Positions 16,876 through 24,600 of a stretch of 64,000 nucleotides of DNA are shown one piece after another (position 1 is the stretch's first letter; each line of letters begins with the position of its first letter). The stretch spans positions 868,001 to 932,000 of the forward strand of contig NZ_PYWL01000001.1 of NCBI RefSeq assembly GCF_003049525.1. Direction: 5' to 3'. Below the pieces are notes generated by a model. It did not search any database and had not been told where the DNA came from. It worked only from the letters and a program-made list of their open reading frames with translations. Origin of the DNA: Lysinibacillus fusiformis. GTDB lineage: Bacteria > Bacillota > Bacilli > Bacillales_A > Planococcaceae. The translations under genes and the position numbers were made by a program.

Positions 16876-16896
16876 ATTATAGGTGGTGATAATCAC
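16876..16896 (-). promoter_or_regulatory. Possible late promoter with palindrome
   Basis: TATAAT (16881-16876, minus strand) without a clear -35 box, preceded five bases upstream by the perfect palindrome GTGATAATCAC (16886-16896). A good -10 with a poor -35 next to a palindrome suggests an activator-dependent promoter, and the likely activator gene (17103-17504) is adjacent. Speculative. Confidence 0.3.
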
Positions 16897-16933
16897 TTAT
16901 TGTTTGATATATTGTGTGATAGTACTCATAAGA

Positions 16934-16961
16934 ATAAAAGACCGCACTATTTTGTACGGCC
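16934..16961 (-). terminator. Rho-independent terminator ending the early operon
   Basis: GGCCGTAC (16961-16954), loop AAAATA, GTGCGGTC (16947-16940), then TTTTAT on the minus strand; eight pairs with two G-U. It lies 140 bases after the late-regulator-like gene and separates early from late transcription. Confidence 0.7.
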
Positions 16962-17102
16962 TTTAATGCTTGTTTCCGACATACACGTACAAGCAACGTG
17001 TTTATTTTGTAATGCTTATTTTTGTTAACGCATTTCCGTGCGCTTTTTGATACTACTATCATATAACGGATATTCAATGGTTTCTATTCAGATAACTTGG
17101 TG

Positions 17103-17504
17103 TCAGTAAAGTGAAAGTTTTATTTCATGTGCAAATCGAATCATTTTAGCTATTTCAGCATGTTTCTTATATATGTAGCTGGCACTATAGTTTAATTCCT
17201 CTGCGATGTCTTCCAGTGTTAGGCCATCCACATACTTTAATCGTAGGATTTTATGATCTAATCCTTTGAATTTACTAATCAGCTTTATGAAGTTTTCTCG
17301 TTCTTTCTCTTTTATTTGCAATTCATTTTTAATACGTTCAATTCGTTCTTCTAGCTTGGCACCATCTGATTCAGCAGTTAATTTAACTCCTATCAGATCT
17401 CCTTCTACCCAGCGCTTTAATTCCCTCTGTGATTGTTCGAGATTAAATTCAAGATAGGCAATATCGTCTTCTATTCGTTGGTAATCTCGCAACCATTCGT
17501 ACAT
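17103..17504 (-). CDS. Sigma-70 region 4-like phage regulator (late activator candidate)
   Basis: A 133-residue protein: an N-terminal coiled coil (residues 1-75, LEERIERIKNELQIKEKERE) and a C-terminal helix-turn-helix, LKYVDGLTLEDIAEELNYSASYIYKKHAEI, like sigma factor region 4. The layout matches DUF1492/ArpU-like proteins that switch on late genes in Gram-positive phages. Start ATG at 17504 with AAGGTAGGTG. Being the last gene of the early operon, next to the terminator and ahead of late genes, fits a late-switch role. DNA target not known. Confidence 0.75.
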   Translation of the reverse strand: MYEWLRDYQRIEDDIAYLEFNLEQSQRELKRWVEGDLIGVKLTAESDGAKLEERIERIKNELQIKEKERENFIKLISKFKGLDHKILRLKYVDGLTLEDIAEELNYSASYIYKKHAEIAKMIRFAHEIKLSLY

Positions 17505-17535
17505 GTGCAGCACCTACCTTGTTTGTTTATTTCTT

Positions 17536-18510
17536 TTAAAGAAACTTCTTTCCAATTGCCTCAATTACGTTTACCGTTACGCTATTCCCAGCTTGCTTGT
17601 ACAACTGACTATCCGAGTTTACAGCCGTAGCTCTATCGAATGCCCAATCAGGGAAACCTTGCAATCTCCAACATTCGCGCGGTGTCAATTTGCGAATTCG
17701 ATCTTGCTTTAAAAGAAGGTTGTCCTTTTGTACAGTTGTAAGTGTATTAGATATATTTTTGTTGTTTATCTCTGCTCTTTGAGATGTCGAACCATCTTCG
17801 TCATATCTACCTCTTAAAGCAAGTATTTTAGGTTCCCTATTTCCACCTTGCATAGTAGTGAGTGTAGGACATAACCCTGATTCTTTATAAACTCGTCTAA
17901 TAGATTCATTTCCCTTTATGTCTAGCAATCCAACGAGTTCAAGATTGTTTGGCATGCTTCTTTCGATAGGAAATACTTTTCGGGTACTTCTTCCTCTAAG
18001 ATGTCCGACAATGAACACCCTTTCTCGATTCTGTGGGACTCCGAAATCTCTAGAGTTGAGTAACTGCCATTCCAGATTATACCCGATTGCATCCAGTTCA
18101 ATTTGGGCTTTAAGGAAATCCCATCCTCTATTAACTGAGAAAAAATTTTTAACGTTTTCAACGAGTAAGTAGGAAGGCATTTTTTCGGAATCCCACTCTT
18201 TGATTTGGCGTAATCGCTTAGTGACTGCAAAAAACAAAGAGGATTTTTTTCCATCAAAGCCTTTTTGTTCTCCTGCCGCTGACAAGTCTTGGCAAGGAAA
18301 TCCGAATGTCCAACAGTCGGCTCTTGGTATGTCTCTATAGTCAATTGTTGTGATGTCATGCCATGTCCACTCTCCTTCTGTATTGTGTATAGCCTCGTAA
18401 CTTTTTCTTGCAAATTTATCCCACTCAACATAGCCGACACATTCATGTCCTGCTTGTTCAAGTCCTAGTCTAAATCCTCCTATACCAGCAAATAGGTCTA
18501 AAAACCTCAT
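17536..18510 (-). CDS. DNA (cytosine-5-)-methyltransferase
   Basis: A 324-residue C5 methyltransferase with all core motifs: I (FLDLFAGIGGFRLGLEQ, SAM binding), IV (GFPCQDLSAAG with the catalytic Cys), VI (LLVENVKNF), VIII (FGVPQNRERVFIVG), IX (RECWRLQGFP) and X (QAGNSVTVNVI). The target-recognition region lies around residues 190-280 (CPTLTTMQGGN ... NTLTTVQKD). Start ATG at 18510 after GAGGGTGAGAAT. No restriction enzyme gene is adjacent, so it is an orphan, most simply used to protect phage DNA from host restriction. Target sequence cannot be predicted. Confidence 0.95.
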   Translation of the reverse strand: MRFLDLFAGIGGFRLGLEQAGHECVGYVEWDKFARKSYEAIHNTEGEWTWHDITTIDYRDIPRADCWTFGFPCQDLSAAGEQKGFDGKKSSLFFAVTKRLRQIKEWDSEKMPSYLLVENVKNFFSVNRGWDFLKAQIELDAIGYNLEWQLLNSRDFGVPQNRERVFIVGHLRGRSTRKVFPIERSMPNNLELVGLLDIKGNESIRRVYKESGLCPTLTTMQGGNREPKILALRGRYDEDGSTSQRAEINNKNISNTLTTVQKDNLLLKQDRIRKLTPRECWRLQGFPDWAFDRATAVNSDSQLYKQAGNSVTVNVIEAIGKKFL

Positions 18511-18541
18511 ATTCTCACCCTCTTGTGACTTCACGTTTTTT

Positions 18542-18892
18542 CTATCTCGCAATATTGTTTTTCCGTTTCCATTTGCTCAATGTTGAAGCACTAACATTAA
18601 AAATGGCGGCTATTTCTTTATCTTTTTTCTTTTGCTTTTTATATTCATGGTATTGGGATTTCGTAATCACAAGAGTTACATCAGGTTTACGGTTTTTAGG
18701 TTTGGCATCAGCACCGGAAACTGTTAAGCGTTTATTTGATAAGTGAAGTAACATCTTCCCATACTCTGCTATTTCCTTACAGTTCGCACAGTTAGAAGTT
18801 TCTTCGGCTGAAAAACAATTACATTTTGACTGCAGAGCATCAATTTTCTTTAATATCTCATTACGCTTTTGTTGTATTTCGGACTTCTTCAT
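18542..18892 (-). CDS. Small protein with Cys cluster and helix-turn-helix
   Basis: A 116-residue protein. Residues 25-45 carry CNCFSAEETSNCANC, a likely zinc site, and the C-terminal 40 residues form a helix-turn-helix (KKDKEIAAIFNVSASTLSKWKRK). Start ATG at 18892 with AAGGAGGT, overlapping the upstream stop (ATGA). Probably a DNA-binding phage regulator; family not named with confidence. Confidence 0.7.
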   Translation of the reverse strand: MKKSEIQQKRNEILKKIDALQSKCNCFSAEETSNCANCKEIAEYGKMLLHLSNKRLTVSGADAKPKNRKPDVTLVITKSQYHEYKKQKKKDKEIAAIFNVSASTLSKWKRKNNIAR

Positions 18893-19107
18893 ATAACCCA
18901 AACCTCCTTTGTAATCCATCCCTCATGTTTGTACTTTTGCACCCATTTATATTTATACGGCATGATAACACTTGCCTCACATCCATCAACCGTCATTGTC
19001 ATTTCAATGTATCGCTTGTAAGGATTAGACTCGGCTTTCCATAGTTGTCCTTGCGCTTGCTTCTTTTGTCCAGGCTGGATAATAGGAATACCATTCCGTA
19101 TATTCAT
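18889..19107 (-). CDS. Hypothetical phage protein, 72 residues
   Basis: No family recognised. It starts at ATG 19107 overlapping the upstream stop and ends overlapping the next start, so it is embedded in a chain of coupled small genes. Composition is mixed with several aromatic residues (YKYKWVQKYKHEGW). No membrane segment. Confidence 0.65.
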   Translation of the reverse strand: MNIRNGIPIIQPGQKKQAQGQLWKAESNPYKRYIEMTMTVDGCEASVIMPYKYKWVQKYKHEGWITKEVWVI

Positions 19108-19310
19108 TTCTTAAAGCCACCTGCAACCTGGCTAGGCTTCAACATAATTACACGTTTTGGAAATCCGTATTTCTTCTTTACTTCATCCCTAGTCATGTCA
19201 TGTTCAAGCCTGCAATGGACTTTTGTAATAACTTGGCCAATATGATTGCAGCCCTCTACTGGACATTTTAGAAGCTCGTTCCCTTTCGAACTCCATGAGG
19301 AATTTACCAT
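19104..19310 (-). CDS. Ros/MucR-like zinc-finger protein
   Basis: A 68-residue protein with KCPVEGCNHIGQVITKVHCRLEHDM, giving Cys-x4-Cys and two His in a C2H2-like arrangement, followed by TRDEVKKKYGFPKRVI. The latter resembles the MTPEEYRxKYGLP tail of Ros/MucR zinc-finger regulators. Those are typical of alpha-proteobacteria and their phages; short relatives occur in some Firmicutes phages. Start ATG at 19310 with GAAGGTGGAG. Likely DNA binding. Confidence 0.65.
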   Translation of the reverse strand: MVNSSWSSKGNELLKCPVEGCNHIGQVITKVHCRLEHDMTRDEVKKKYGFPKRVIMLKPSQVAGGFKK

Positions 19311-19340
19311 TTTCTCCACCTTCTTCGCTGTTTTTGGGTA

Positions 19341-19372
19341 TAAAAAAGAGAGCCTCAGAAAATAGGCCCTCT
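19341..19372 (-). terminator. Rho-independent terminator
   Basis: AGAGGGCCT (19372-19364) pairs with AGGCTCTCT (19355-19347) on the minus strand, then TTTTTTAT. It splits the replication gene cluster from the zinc-finger and methyltransferase group. Confidence 0.75.
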
Positions 19373-19381
19373 ATTCACTTT

Positions 19382-19657
19382 TTATTCAGTCTCAGTAGAC
19401 TGCTGATCGACTTCATCCATGCTCATTTGGCCATCAGGTGCATCGCTACCCTCGGGCTTCTTACCTTCCATTACTTCTTTAGGCGTACCATATTGGTATG
19501 TTAAATCAACCAGGAAGTATTGACCGTACTTGTTATATTTCTCGCTAATTTTATTCATGATTAGCGCTTCATTTTCTTTAGCTTCTGTCACAATTTCCTC
19601 TGCTTCTTCGCGAGTATCTGCATACCATTGTTCTTTTTGATTTAGTTGTTTTTTCAT
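19382..19657 (-). CDS. Hypothetical acidic phage protein
   Basis: A 91-residue protein. The first half is helical (WYADTREEAEEIVTEAKENE) with a GQYFLVDLTYQYGTPKEVM segment, and the C-terminal 35 residues are acidic and probably disordered. Similar small proteins occur near SSB genes of Gram-positive phages, but no role is known. AAAAGGGG ribosome site. Confidence 0.65.
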   Translation of the reverse strand: MKKQLNQKEQWYADTREEAEEIVTEAKENEALIMNKISEKYNKYGQYFLVDLTYQYGTPKEVMEGKKPEGSDAPDGQMSMDEVDQQSTETE

Positions 19658-19659
19658 CG

Positions 19660-20226
19660 TTATTTCCCCTTTTCGATTTTACGTTTTTTTCGTGCTTCTT
19701 TTAGATCTTCATGTGTGATCCAACCACCATCAATATTGGAATAAGTTAAGAGAATCAATTCGAATGGATAGCGATATTCAAAAAGTTTTTTCTTAATGTT
19801 AAAATCTTTGGTTGGCTGCCCTTTAATATCGATTACTTCTATTCGTCCATCAGGGTAATGTACTTCGAAATCAGCCCTATAAATAATTGGCCTAACTTTT
19901 ACACCTTTTTTTGTGTAGCCATCAAATATGGTGTAATTCTTTTGCATTATGAAATCGTATATTACCCCTTTTTTCTGCAAATCTATTAGATGATCGTAAT
20001 AATCTCGTTCCATTTTGCTATCAAACTTAATTCCATCATGCTCAACCTTTTTGTTATTGTACTTATTGCGTTTTTCTTTAACAGGTTCAACATGAATGAT
20101 GTGTTTGATTGTCCCGATGGTATGTCTAGCTTTGATTCGTGCTTTTTCTTGATCCTCAGCATCTACAAACATTTCTTTATTTCCAGGTACTTTTTTATCG
20201 ATGTACCTCACTAAAAACTTTTTCAT
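19660..20226 (-). CDS. DUF1064 PD-(D/E)XK nuclease-like protein
   Basis: A 188-residue protein. After an N-terminal basic part, KYNNKKVEHDGIKFDSKMERDYY gives the first conserved Glu; YRADFEVHYPDGRIEVIDIKGQ supplies the D...E/D-x-K catalytic set. This is the DUF1064 family of small phage nucleases related to restriction and Holliday-junction-type enzymes. It is next to SSB in the replication module. Catalytic residues appear intact. Possible role: resolving recombination or replication intermediates. Confidence 0.8.
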   Translation of the reverse strand: MKKFLVRYIDKKVPGNKEMFVDAEDQEKARIKARHTIGTIKHIIHVEPVKEKRNKYNNKKVEHDGIKFDSKMERDYYDHLIDLQKKGVIYDFIMQKNYTIFDGYTKKGVKVRPIIYRADFEVHYPDGRIEVIDIKGQPTKDFNIKKKLFEYRYPFELILLTYSNIDGGWITHEDLKEARKKRKIEKGK

Positions 20227-20239
20227 TTACAGCACCTCG

Positions 20240-20746
20240 TCAGAATGGAAGATCGTCTTCATCTACTTCAATCGGGCCTTTGCTATTTGCAAAAGGATCT
20301 TCGTCTACCCTTGTATAATTTGGCTGTGTGTTTTGAGGCCCTCTGTGCCCTCCTGAGCCGTTTTGAGAACCTGCCCCTCTATTTGTATCAGAACGTGCGT
20401 TCGAATCGTTCTGAGCGCCTTCTGAGCCGTTTTTATGCTCTAAGAATTGAATGCTATCGGCTACAACGTCTGTAGTGTATACACGCTTGCCATCCTGACC
20501 TTCATAACTTCCTGTTTGAATACGGCCCTCAACGCCTATTAAATTACCTTTTCGCTGAAAGTTTGCTAGATTCTCGGCCTGTTTTCTCCAAGCAACACAC
20601 TGAATGAAATCGGCTTGCTGTTCACCTTCACTTTTGAAAGCACGATTTACAGCTAATGTGAAGCGACATGATGCAATACCGTTTGGTGTATATCGTAATT
20701 CAGGATCTTTAGTTAGGCGGCCAACTAATACGACTCGGTTAATCAT
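20240..20746 (-). CDS. ssb: Single-stranded DNA-binding protein
   Basis: A 168-residue SSB. OB-fold from residue 1 to about 105 ([56 protein letters not shown]), a glycine/asparagine-rich linker, and the acidic tip DEDDLPF that recruits replication and repair proteins. Good GGAGGGAACAGC site. Phage-encoded copy; the host one would lie elsewhere. Confidence 0.97.
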   Translation of the reverse strand: MINRVVLVGRLTKDPELRYTPNGIASCRFTLAVNRAFKSEGEQQADFIQCVAWRKQAENLANFQRKGNLIGVEGRIQTGSYEGQDGKRVYTTDVVADSIQFLEHKNGSEGAQNDSNARSDTNRGAGSQNGSGGHRGPQNTQPNYTRVDEDPFANSKGPIEVDEDDLPF

Positions 20747-21138
20747 GCTGTTCCCTCCAATAGTTCAGGATTTTCGTAAATGTTGCCTATGATTTCTAAT
20801 TCTTCATCATTTACTAAACCTTCGTATAAATCGTGACCACAATTATTCTCTTCGACCATCCACATACCACAACTGAAAACGACTTTACCGACAATGATTT
20901 TATCCTCTGCATGTCCACCTGTTCTTAATGAGTTAAAATCGTTGTATTCAACAATATCCCCCTCATAAATCTCCTTGCCGTTCTTGTCCTTTAAGCCTGT
21001 TAATTGCATAAAAGTAATATCCTCTTGCGGTTCCGTTAAAATCGTATACATTGCATAAGATTCTTGATCCATATCCACCAAATCTTCATGCGAAAGCATT
21101 TTATTTTCCATCCAAGCACGAAACTTAATCTCTCTCAT
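20743..21138 (-). CDS. YopX family protein
   Basis: A 131-residue protein beginning [15 protein letters not shown] and containing [23 protein letters not shown], the diagnostic pattern of the YopX family widespread in Gram-positive phages. Ends [10 protein letters not shown], also typical. Function unknown. Overlaps the SSB start by 4 bases. Confidence 0.92.
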   Translation of the reverse strand: MREIKFRAWMENKMLSHEDLVDMDQESYAMYTILTEPQEDITFMQLTGLKDKNGKEIYEGDIVEYNDFNSLRTGGHAEDKIIVGKVVFSCGMWMVEENNCGHDLYEGLVNDEELEIIGNIYENPELLEGTA

Positions 21139-21280
21139 GATGTTCCCCCAATCCGTTCAAAGCGATATTATGAATTTTTTCGTATGCTGGGTTCATATCG
21201 ATTAAACCTTTTGTAATCTCTACGATTTCTTTAAGCGCTGCTTGTTGTTTAATCAGCGTTTCATTTGTATTTTCAGACAT
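21125..21280 (-). CDS. Small phage protein, 51 residues
   Basis: ATG at 21280 with AGGATAGAGG upstream; stop overlaps the YopX-like start by 14 bases. One amphipathic helix (NETLIKQQAALKEIVEITKG) followed by a short tail. No family recognised. Overlaps at both sides and a good ribosome site support it. Confidence 0.6.
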   Translation of the reverse strand: MSENTNETLIKQQAALKEIVEITKGLIDMNPAYEKIHNIALNGLGEHHERD

Positions 21281-21286
21281 GCGCCT

Positions 21287-21721
21287 CTATCCTTTCGTGA
21301 AAATCATTGCTGTGGCTGGAAAGACTAACGTTTCATCCTTCACCTGGCGTAATGATTTATTTTTTTGTTGCTCAGGAAACCAAAAGCTCATATCTATCTT
21401 GTTTGATATGTCGAATATCTTTGTTGGGATTCTCCCAAGCTCTGCATAGACATGTCCTTTTGCTGATTCTTCGCTTTGAGCAAAAATGATAATGTGTTCT
21501 CTATTACCAAGTGGGACCGAATAAGTCTTGATTGTTTGCAAATTCAATTCATTGCGTTCTCTCATTCGCTTCACTTCTTCATGGTTTACTAGATTCCAAT
21601 TGATGTTGTTGGCCCGATCAGTTCCCTTTACGACATTGTTTTTTATGAGCCAGTAGATTGAGTAGGCTAGTAGTTCATCATCACACTTGATTGCTTCAAG
21701 TAGTAGCTCATTGAACGTCAC
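21287..21721 (-). CDS. Hypothetical phage protein downstream of dnaB
   Basis: A 144-residue protein with a helical N-terminal half (ELLLEAIKCDDELLAYSIYWLIKNN) and a beta-rich second half (YSVPLGNREHIIIFAQSEESAKG). It overlaps the helicase gene end by 14 bases. Proteins of this look occur after DnaB genes in related phages. No known domain. Confidence 0.7.
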   Translation of the reverse strand: MTFNELLLEAIKCDDELLAYSIYWLIKNNVVKGTDRANNINWNLVNHEEVKRMRERNELNLQTIKTYSVPLGNREHIIIFAQSEESAKGHVYAELGRIPTKIFDISNKIDMSFWFPEQQKNKSLRQVKDETLVFPATAMIFTKG

Positions 21722-22943
21722 TCACTACACCTGTCCATCTGTTGAATTTAGAATTTACTGTACCGACTTCCCCTTCACGATTTTTAGCTATGATGATCTC
21801 TAGCGAATCGTCTTCATCATTTTTTGAGTAATAAGCATCACGGTACAAGAAGACTACAACGTCAGCGTCTTCCTCAATACTTCCTGATTCACGTAAATCT
21901 GAAAGCATCGGCCGTTTATCAGGGCGCTTTTCTACACCACGCGATAATTGGGCCAGTGAGATAACAGGGCAATTAAATTCTTTTCCAATTGCCTTTAATG
22001 CCTTAGATATTTCTGAGATCGATAAATGCATGCTTTTTGATTCATCCGATGGCTTAATAAGCGTTAAATAATCGATGAAAATAATTAGCTGTTTATCAGG
22101 ATTCTGATTCCGTATTTTCCTGATCTTCATTCGCATTTCTGAAATGGTTTGTCCACTCTTGTCAAAAATTTCAACATTCGTTTTAGAAACCTGAGCAATT
22201 ACTTTCATCCAGGACTCTTTTTGGCCCTCTGTTAAACGCTCATATAAGTTTTTCATTTTGTTACGGTTGTAATTGCCTGTAGAAGCTATCATGCGATCTC
22301 TTAATTTTGCTGCAGACATTTCTAAACTAAAGACAATTGGTAAACAGCCTTGCCAGCCTGCTTGCTTCACACAATGCAACATGAAATCTGTTTTCCCCAT
22401 CGATGGCCTTGCAGCTACAATAATTAAATCTGTATTCTGCCAGCCGTTTGTCGCGGTCTGTAATGCTTCTAAGCCTGTAGGGATTCCCTTTGTACCTTGC
22501 ATTGGCTTCCAGGGATCTTCTGCAACCTGCATAACTAGTTCGTTAATGCTGTTGTGATCGTCCGTGTTGTTTGATACCAGGCTGTTTAATTCATTCGTAA
22601 TTTTTTCAAGTGGCCAGTTTTCATGTTTGGCTACTTCTAAGATGTTGTACTTTTCACGCTCACGCCATTTATCTAGTAAGATGCCAACATAACTATCAAA
22701 CTTTTCTTCATTTGCGAGATTTTGAATTTTATTAAGCTTTCCAGCTCCACCGAAATCTTCGGGCCTACCTTGTGTCAACATGGTTATTAAGTCAACAACC
22801 TGACCTTTAGCGTTCAACTCTTTCATGGCCTGCAATACATTGCGATTCTCTGCATACTGGAAATAGCTTGGCTTTAAATCTGTATCAGTTAGCAAGTGAG
22901 GAAACTTTAACAATGTTCCTAATACGGCTTCTTCTGTAAGCAT
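21708..22943 (-). CDS. Replicative DNA helicase (DnaB-like)
   Basis: A 411-residue hexameric helicase of the DnaB family. The N-terminal primase-interacting domain is short. The RecA-like domain has Walker A AARPSMGKTDF near residue 185, Walker B LIIFIDYLTLIKP, and the ISLAQLSRGVEKRPDKRP motif with LRESGSIEEDADVV. It should unwind phage DNA after loading by the initiator encoded just upstream. ATG with GAGAGGTGAAGG, one base overlap with the upstream gene. Confidence 0.95.
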   Translation of the reverse strand: MLTEEAVLGTLLKFPHLLTDTDLKPSYFQYAENRNVLQAMKELNAKGQVVDLITMLTQGRPEDFGGAGKLNKIQNLANEEKFDSYVGILLDKWREREKYNILEVAKHENWPLEKITNELNSLVSNNTDDHNSINELVMQVAEDPWKPMQGTKGIPTGLEALQTATNGWQNTDLIIVAARPSMGKTDFMLHCVKQAGWQGCLPIVFSLEMSAAKLRDRMIASTGNYNRNKMKNLYERLTEGQKESWMKVIAQVSKTNVEIFDKSGQTISEMRMKIRKIRNQNPDKQLIIFIDYLTLIKPSDESKSMHLSISEISKALKAIGKEFNCPVISLAQLSRGVEKRPDKRPMLSDLRESGSIEEDADVVVFLYRDAYYSKNDEDDSLEIIIAKNREGEVGTVNSKFNRWTGVVSDVQ

Positions 22944-23788
22944 TAACCTTCACCTCTCGATAAATCTGCATTAATTGGCTTGTACATTGTTGTTTGTATA
23001 GGGCCTTGATTTTGTAATGGTGATGTAGGAGCAAACTTGCTTTGCTCATTTAGGTATCCTTCAAATTTAGTTCCGAATAATGTCTCAGGACGTAAATACA
23101 CGGACATTTTAGGATCTGCTAACCATTGAGCTGTTTTAATATCGATTACCTGTTTGAAATCATCTAAAGTGAACTTCTCTTTAAATCTAGCTTTGATTAA
23201 TGTTTGTGTTTTCTGAGATGTATGTTTAAATTTCTTATTAGCTTTTTTGTTTAGATAATCGATTATTTCTTTGTAAGGGATAGAGTCGGGTTTGTTGCCC
23301 GACAATATATATTCTTTATCTATATCTTTATCTATATCTGTACCGTCACGTGACGTCACGGCAACGTCACTATTTTCGGATGGCATTTCTAAGGATAATT
23401 GCTTCTTTCTTTCCCTATATTCCTTGTTACGCTTTGCATTTAATTCTCTTACACGCTCCATACCATCAATGTTTTGGTGCTTCTCCCAATTAGCGATTAA
23501 TACAACCTCTTGCTCATTGATTTCAAGCATCTTGTAACGCTGCAGTATTTGAATTGCATACCTAACCTTTTCTAAAGGTCTGTTAAAGATGATCGCCATT
23601 TCCTCAATGTTCATCGGGATATTTTCACTTAGCATAATAAAGCCGTTATAGTTTGCCTTACCTGCATAAGTGAGTAGCTTTATCCAAATTATGAGGATCG
23701 TATCACCTTCGGGCATTCGTTCAATAAGCTTGATTTTCTCGTTATCGAACATGTCAGTTTTTATTTTTATCCAAGTAATGTCTGCCAT
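22943..23788 (-). CDS. Phage replisome organizer / replication initiator
   Basis: A 281-residue initiator. The N-terminal winged-helix domain starts ADITWIKIKTDMFDNEKIK and includes NRPLEKVRYAIQILQ, typical of phage replisome organizers. The C-terminal domain (YKEIIDYLNKKANKKFKHTS ... KMSVYLRPETLFGTKFEGYL) is the conserved phage C-terminal fold that contacts the helicase loader. The linker between them is encoded by the origin-like DNA at 23285-23370. Binding inside its own gene is common in such initiators. Confidence 0.9.
   Translation of the reverse strand: MADITWIKIKTDMFDNEKIKLIERMPEGDTILIIWIKLLTYAGKANYNGFIMLSENIPMNIEEMAIIFNRPLEKVRYAIQILQRYKMLEINEQEVVLIANWEKHQNIDGMERVRELNAKRNKEYRERKKQLSLEMPSENSDVAVTSRDGTDIDKDIDKEYILSGNKPDSIPYKEIIDYLNKKANKKFKHTSQKTQTLIKARFKEKFTLDDFKQVIDIKTAQWLADPKMSVYLRPETLFGTKFEGYLNEQSKFAPTSPLQNQGPIQTTMYKPINADLSRGEG
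23285..23370. other. Candidate phage replication origin
   Basis: Inside the initiator gene there is a perfect 6-bp hairpin GTCGGG/CCCGAC (23285-23303), then an AT-rich stretch with two tandem copies of TATATCTTTATC (about 23310-23338), then three CGTCAC copies starting at 23344, 23354 and 23365 (spacing 10 and 11, one helical turn). Hairpin, AT-rich direct repeats and phased short repeats inside an initiator gene are how many phage origins look. Not tested. Confidence 0.5.
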
Positions 23789-23799
23789 CTTGGTATCAC

Positions 23800-24600
23800 C
23801 TACTTCAAAAGAAACTCTATTTCAAATGTGTTGTTTAATTGCTTTGTAGCTCTACAGTATTCACATACTTCACATCGTTTCGGCTCCTGCTTGCCTAATT
23901 TAGCGGCTATAATGCCTGGCAAATATTCCTTAACATATTCCAATTCAAATTCAAATCGGCTTTGGTCAAAGTGCAAAATTGCTTTATCAGGCGGTGTTTC
24001 CTTTGTGACTGCCACAATGTAAGGTGTGTAATAAGCGCCAGTATTTTGGTAGATTATTTCACGATAAATCGCCATCTGTAGCACGTAATCAAAGGCTTCA
24101 ACGAACGAAACGTACTTACTATACTTGTCGCTCCAATAACGCTTGCTAAGGCTCTGAGTTGTCTTTAAATCAGTGAATGTTTTACGGCCATGATTAATTG
24201 CATCGACTTTGACTTTCCAAAGGACACCGAACAGCTCACCTGTGAAAATAACCTCTTTGTCACCTTCTAGGGCAAACATTGCGAATCGGTCATTTTTTAT
24301 AGCTTGTATCATGGAATCAGCTTGCTTAAAATCAGCGTATTTCCCACCTCGCGTATTGAAAATAATGCCTCTGTTTGCCTCGACATATTCGTCAAAAACA
24401 AGGTCGCTTTCAAATGCTGAATGCGTATAAGAACCTACTGTCAAAGCAAGGGATGAAGTACGTTCATACTTGCCCTCTAGCTCCGCAATTACACTAGCCT
24501 CACACTCTATTGCACTCTTAAATTGTGAAACTGACATATAGTACTGATTGGCTTCGCTAGAATGGTAATTATTCTTGTTCAGCTGGAACGGTGTTTTCAT
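23800..24600 (-). CDS. PD-(D/E)XK exonuclease, RecE-like (DUF3799)
   Basis: A 266-residue nuclease. It has YYMSVSQFKSAIECEASVIAEL at the start, GSYTHSAFE with the first acidic residue, FGVLWKVKVDAINHGRKTFTDLKTT with the D...D-x-K catalytic set, and a C-terminal CEVCEYC cluster that could bind a metal or iron-sulfur centre. This is the RecE-like family that pairs with annealing proteins. It overlaps the annealing-type gene by 32 bases, so the two are probably made together as a 5-prime exonuclease and annealing pair. Confidence 0.85.
   Translation of the reverse strand: MKTPFQLNKNNYHSSEANQYYMSVSQFKSAIECEASVIAELEGKYERTSSLALTVGSYTHSAFESDLVFDEYVEANRGIIFNTRGGKYADFKQADSMIQAIKNDRFAMFALEGDKEVIFTGELFGVLWKVKVDAINHGRKTFTDLKTTQSLSKRYWSDKYSKYVSFVEAFDYVLQMAIYREIIYQNTGAYYTPYIVAVTKETPPDKAILHFDQSRFEFELEYVKEYLPGIIAAKLGKQEPKRCEVCEYCRATKQLNNTFEIEFLLK

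Noticed and set aside
16877..17077. A 66-codon minus-strand open frame
   Set aside because: It contains the rho-independent terminator at 16934-16961 and has no good ribosome site.
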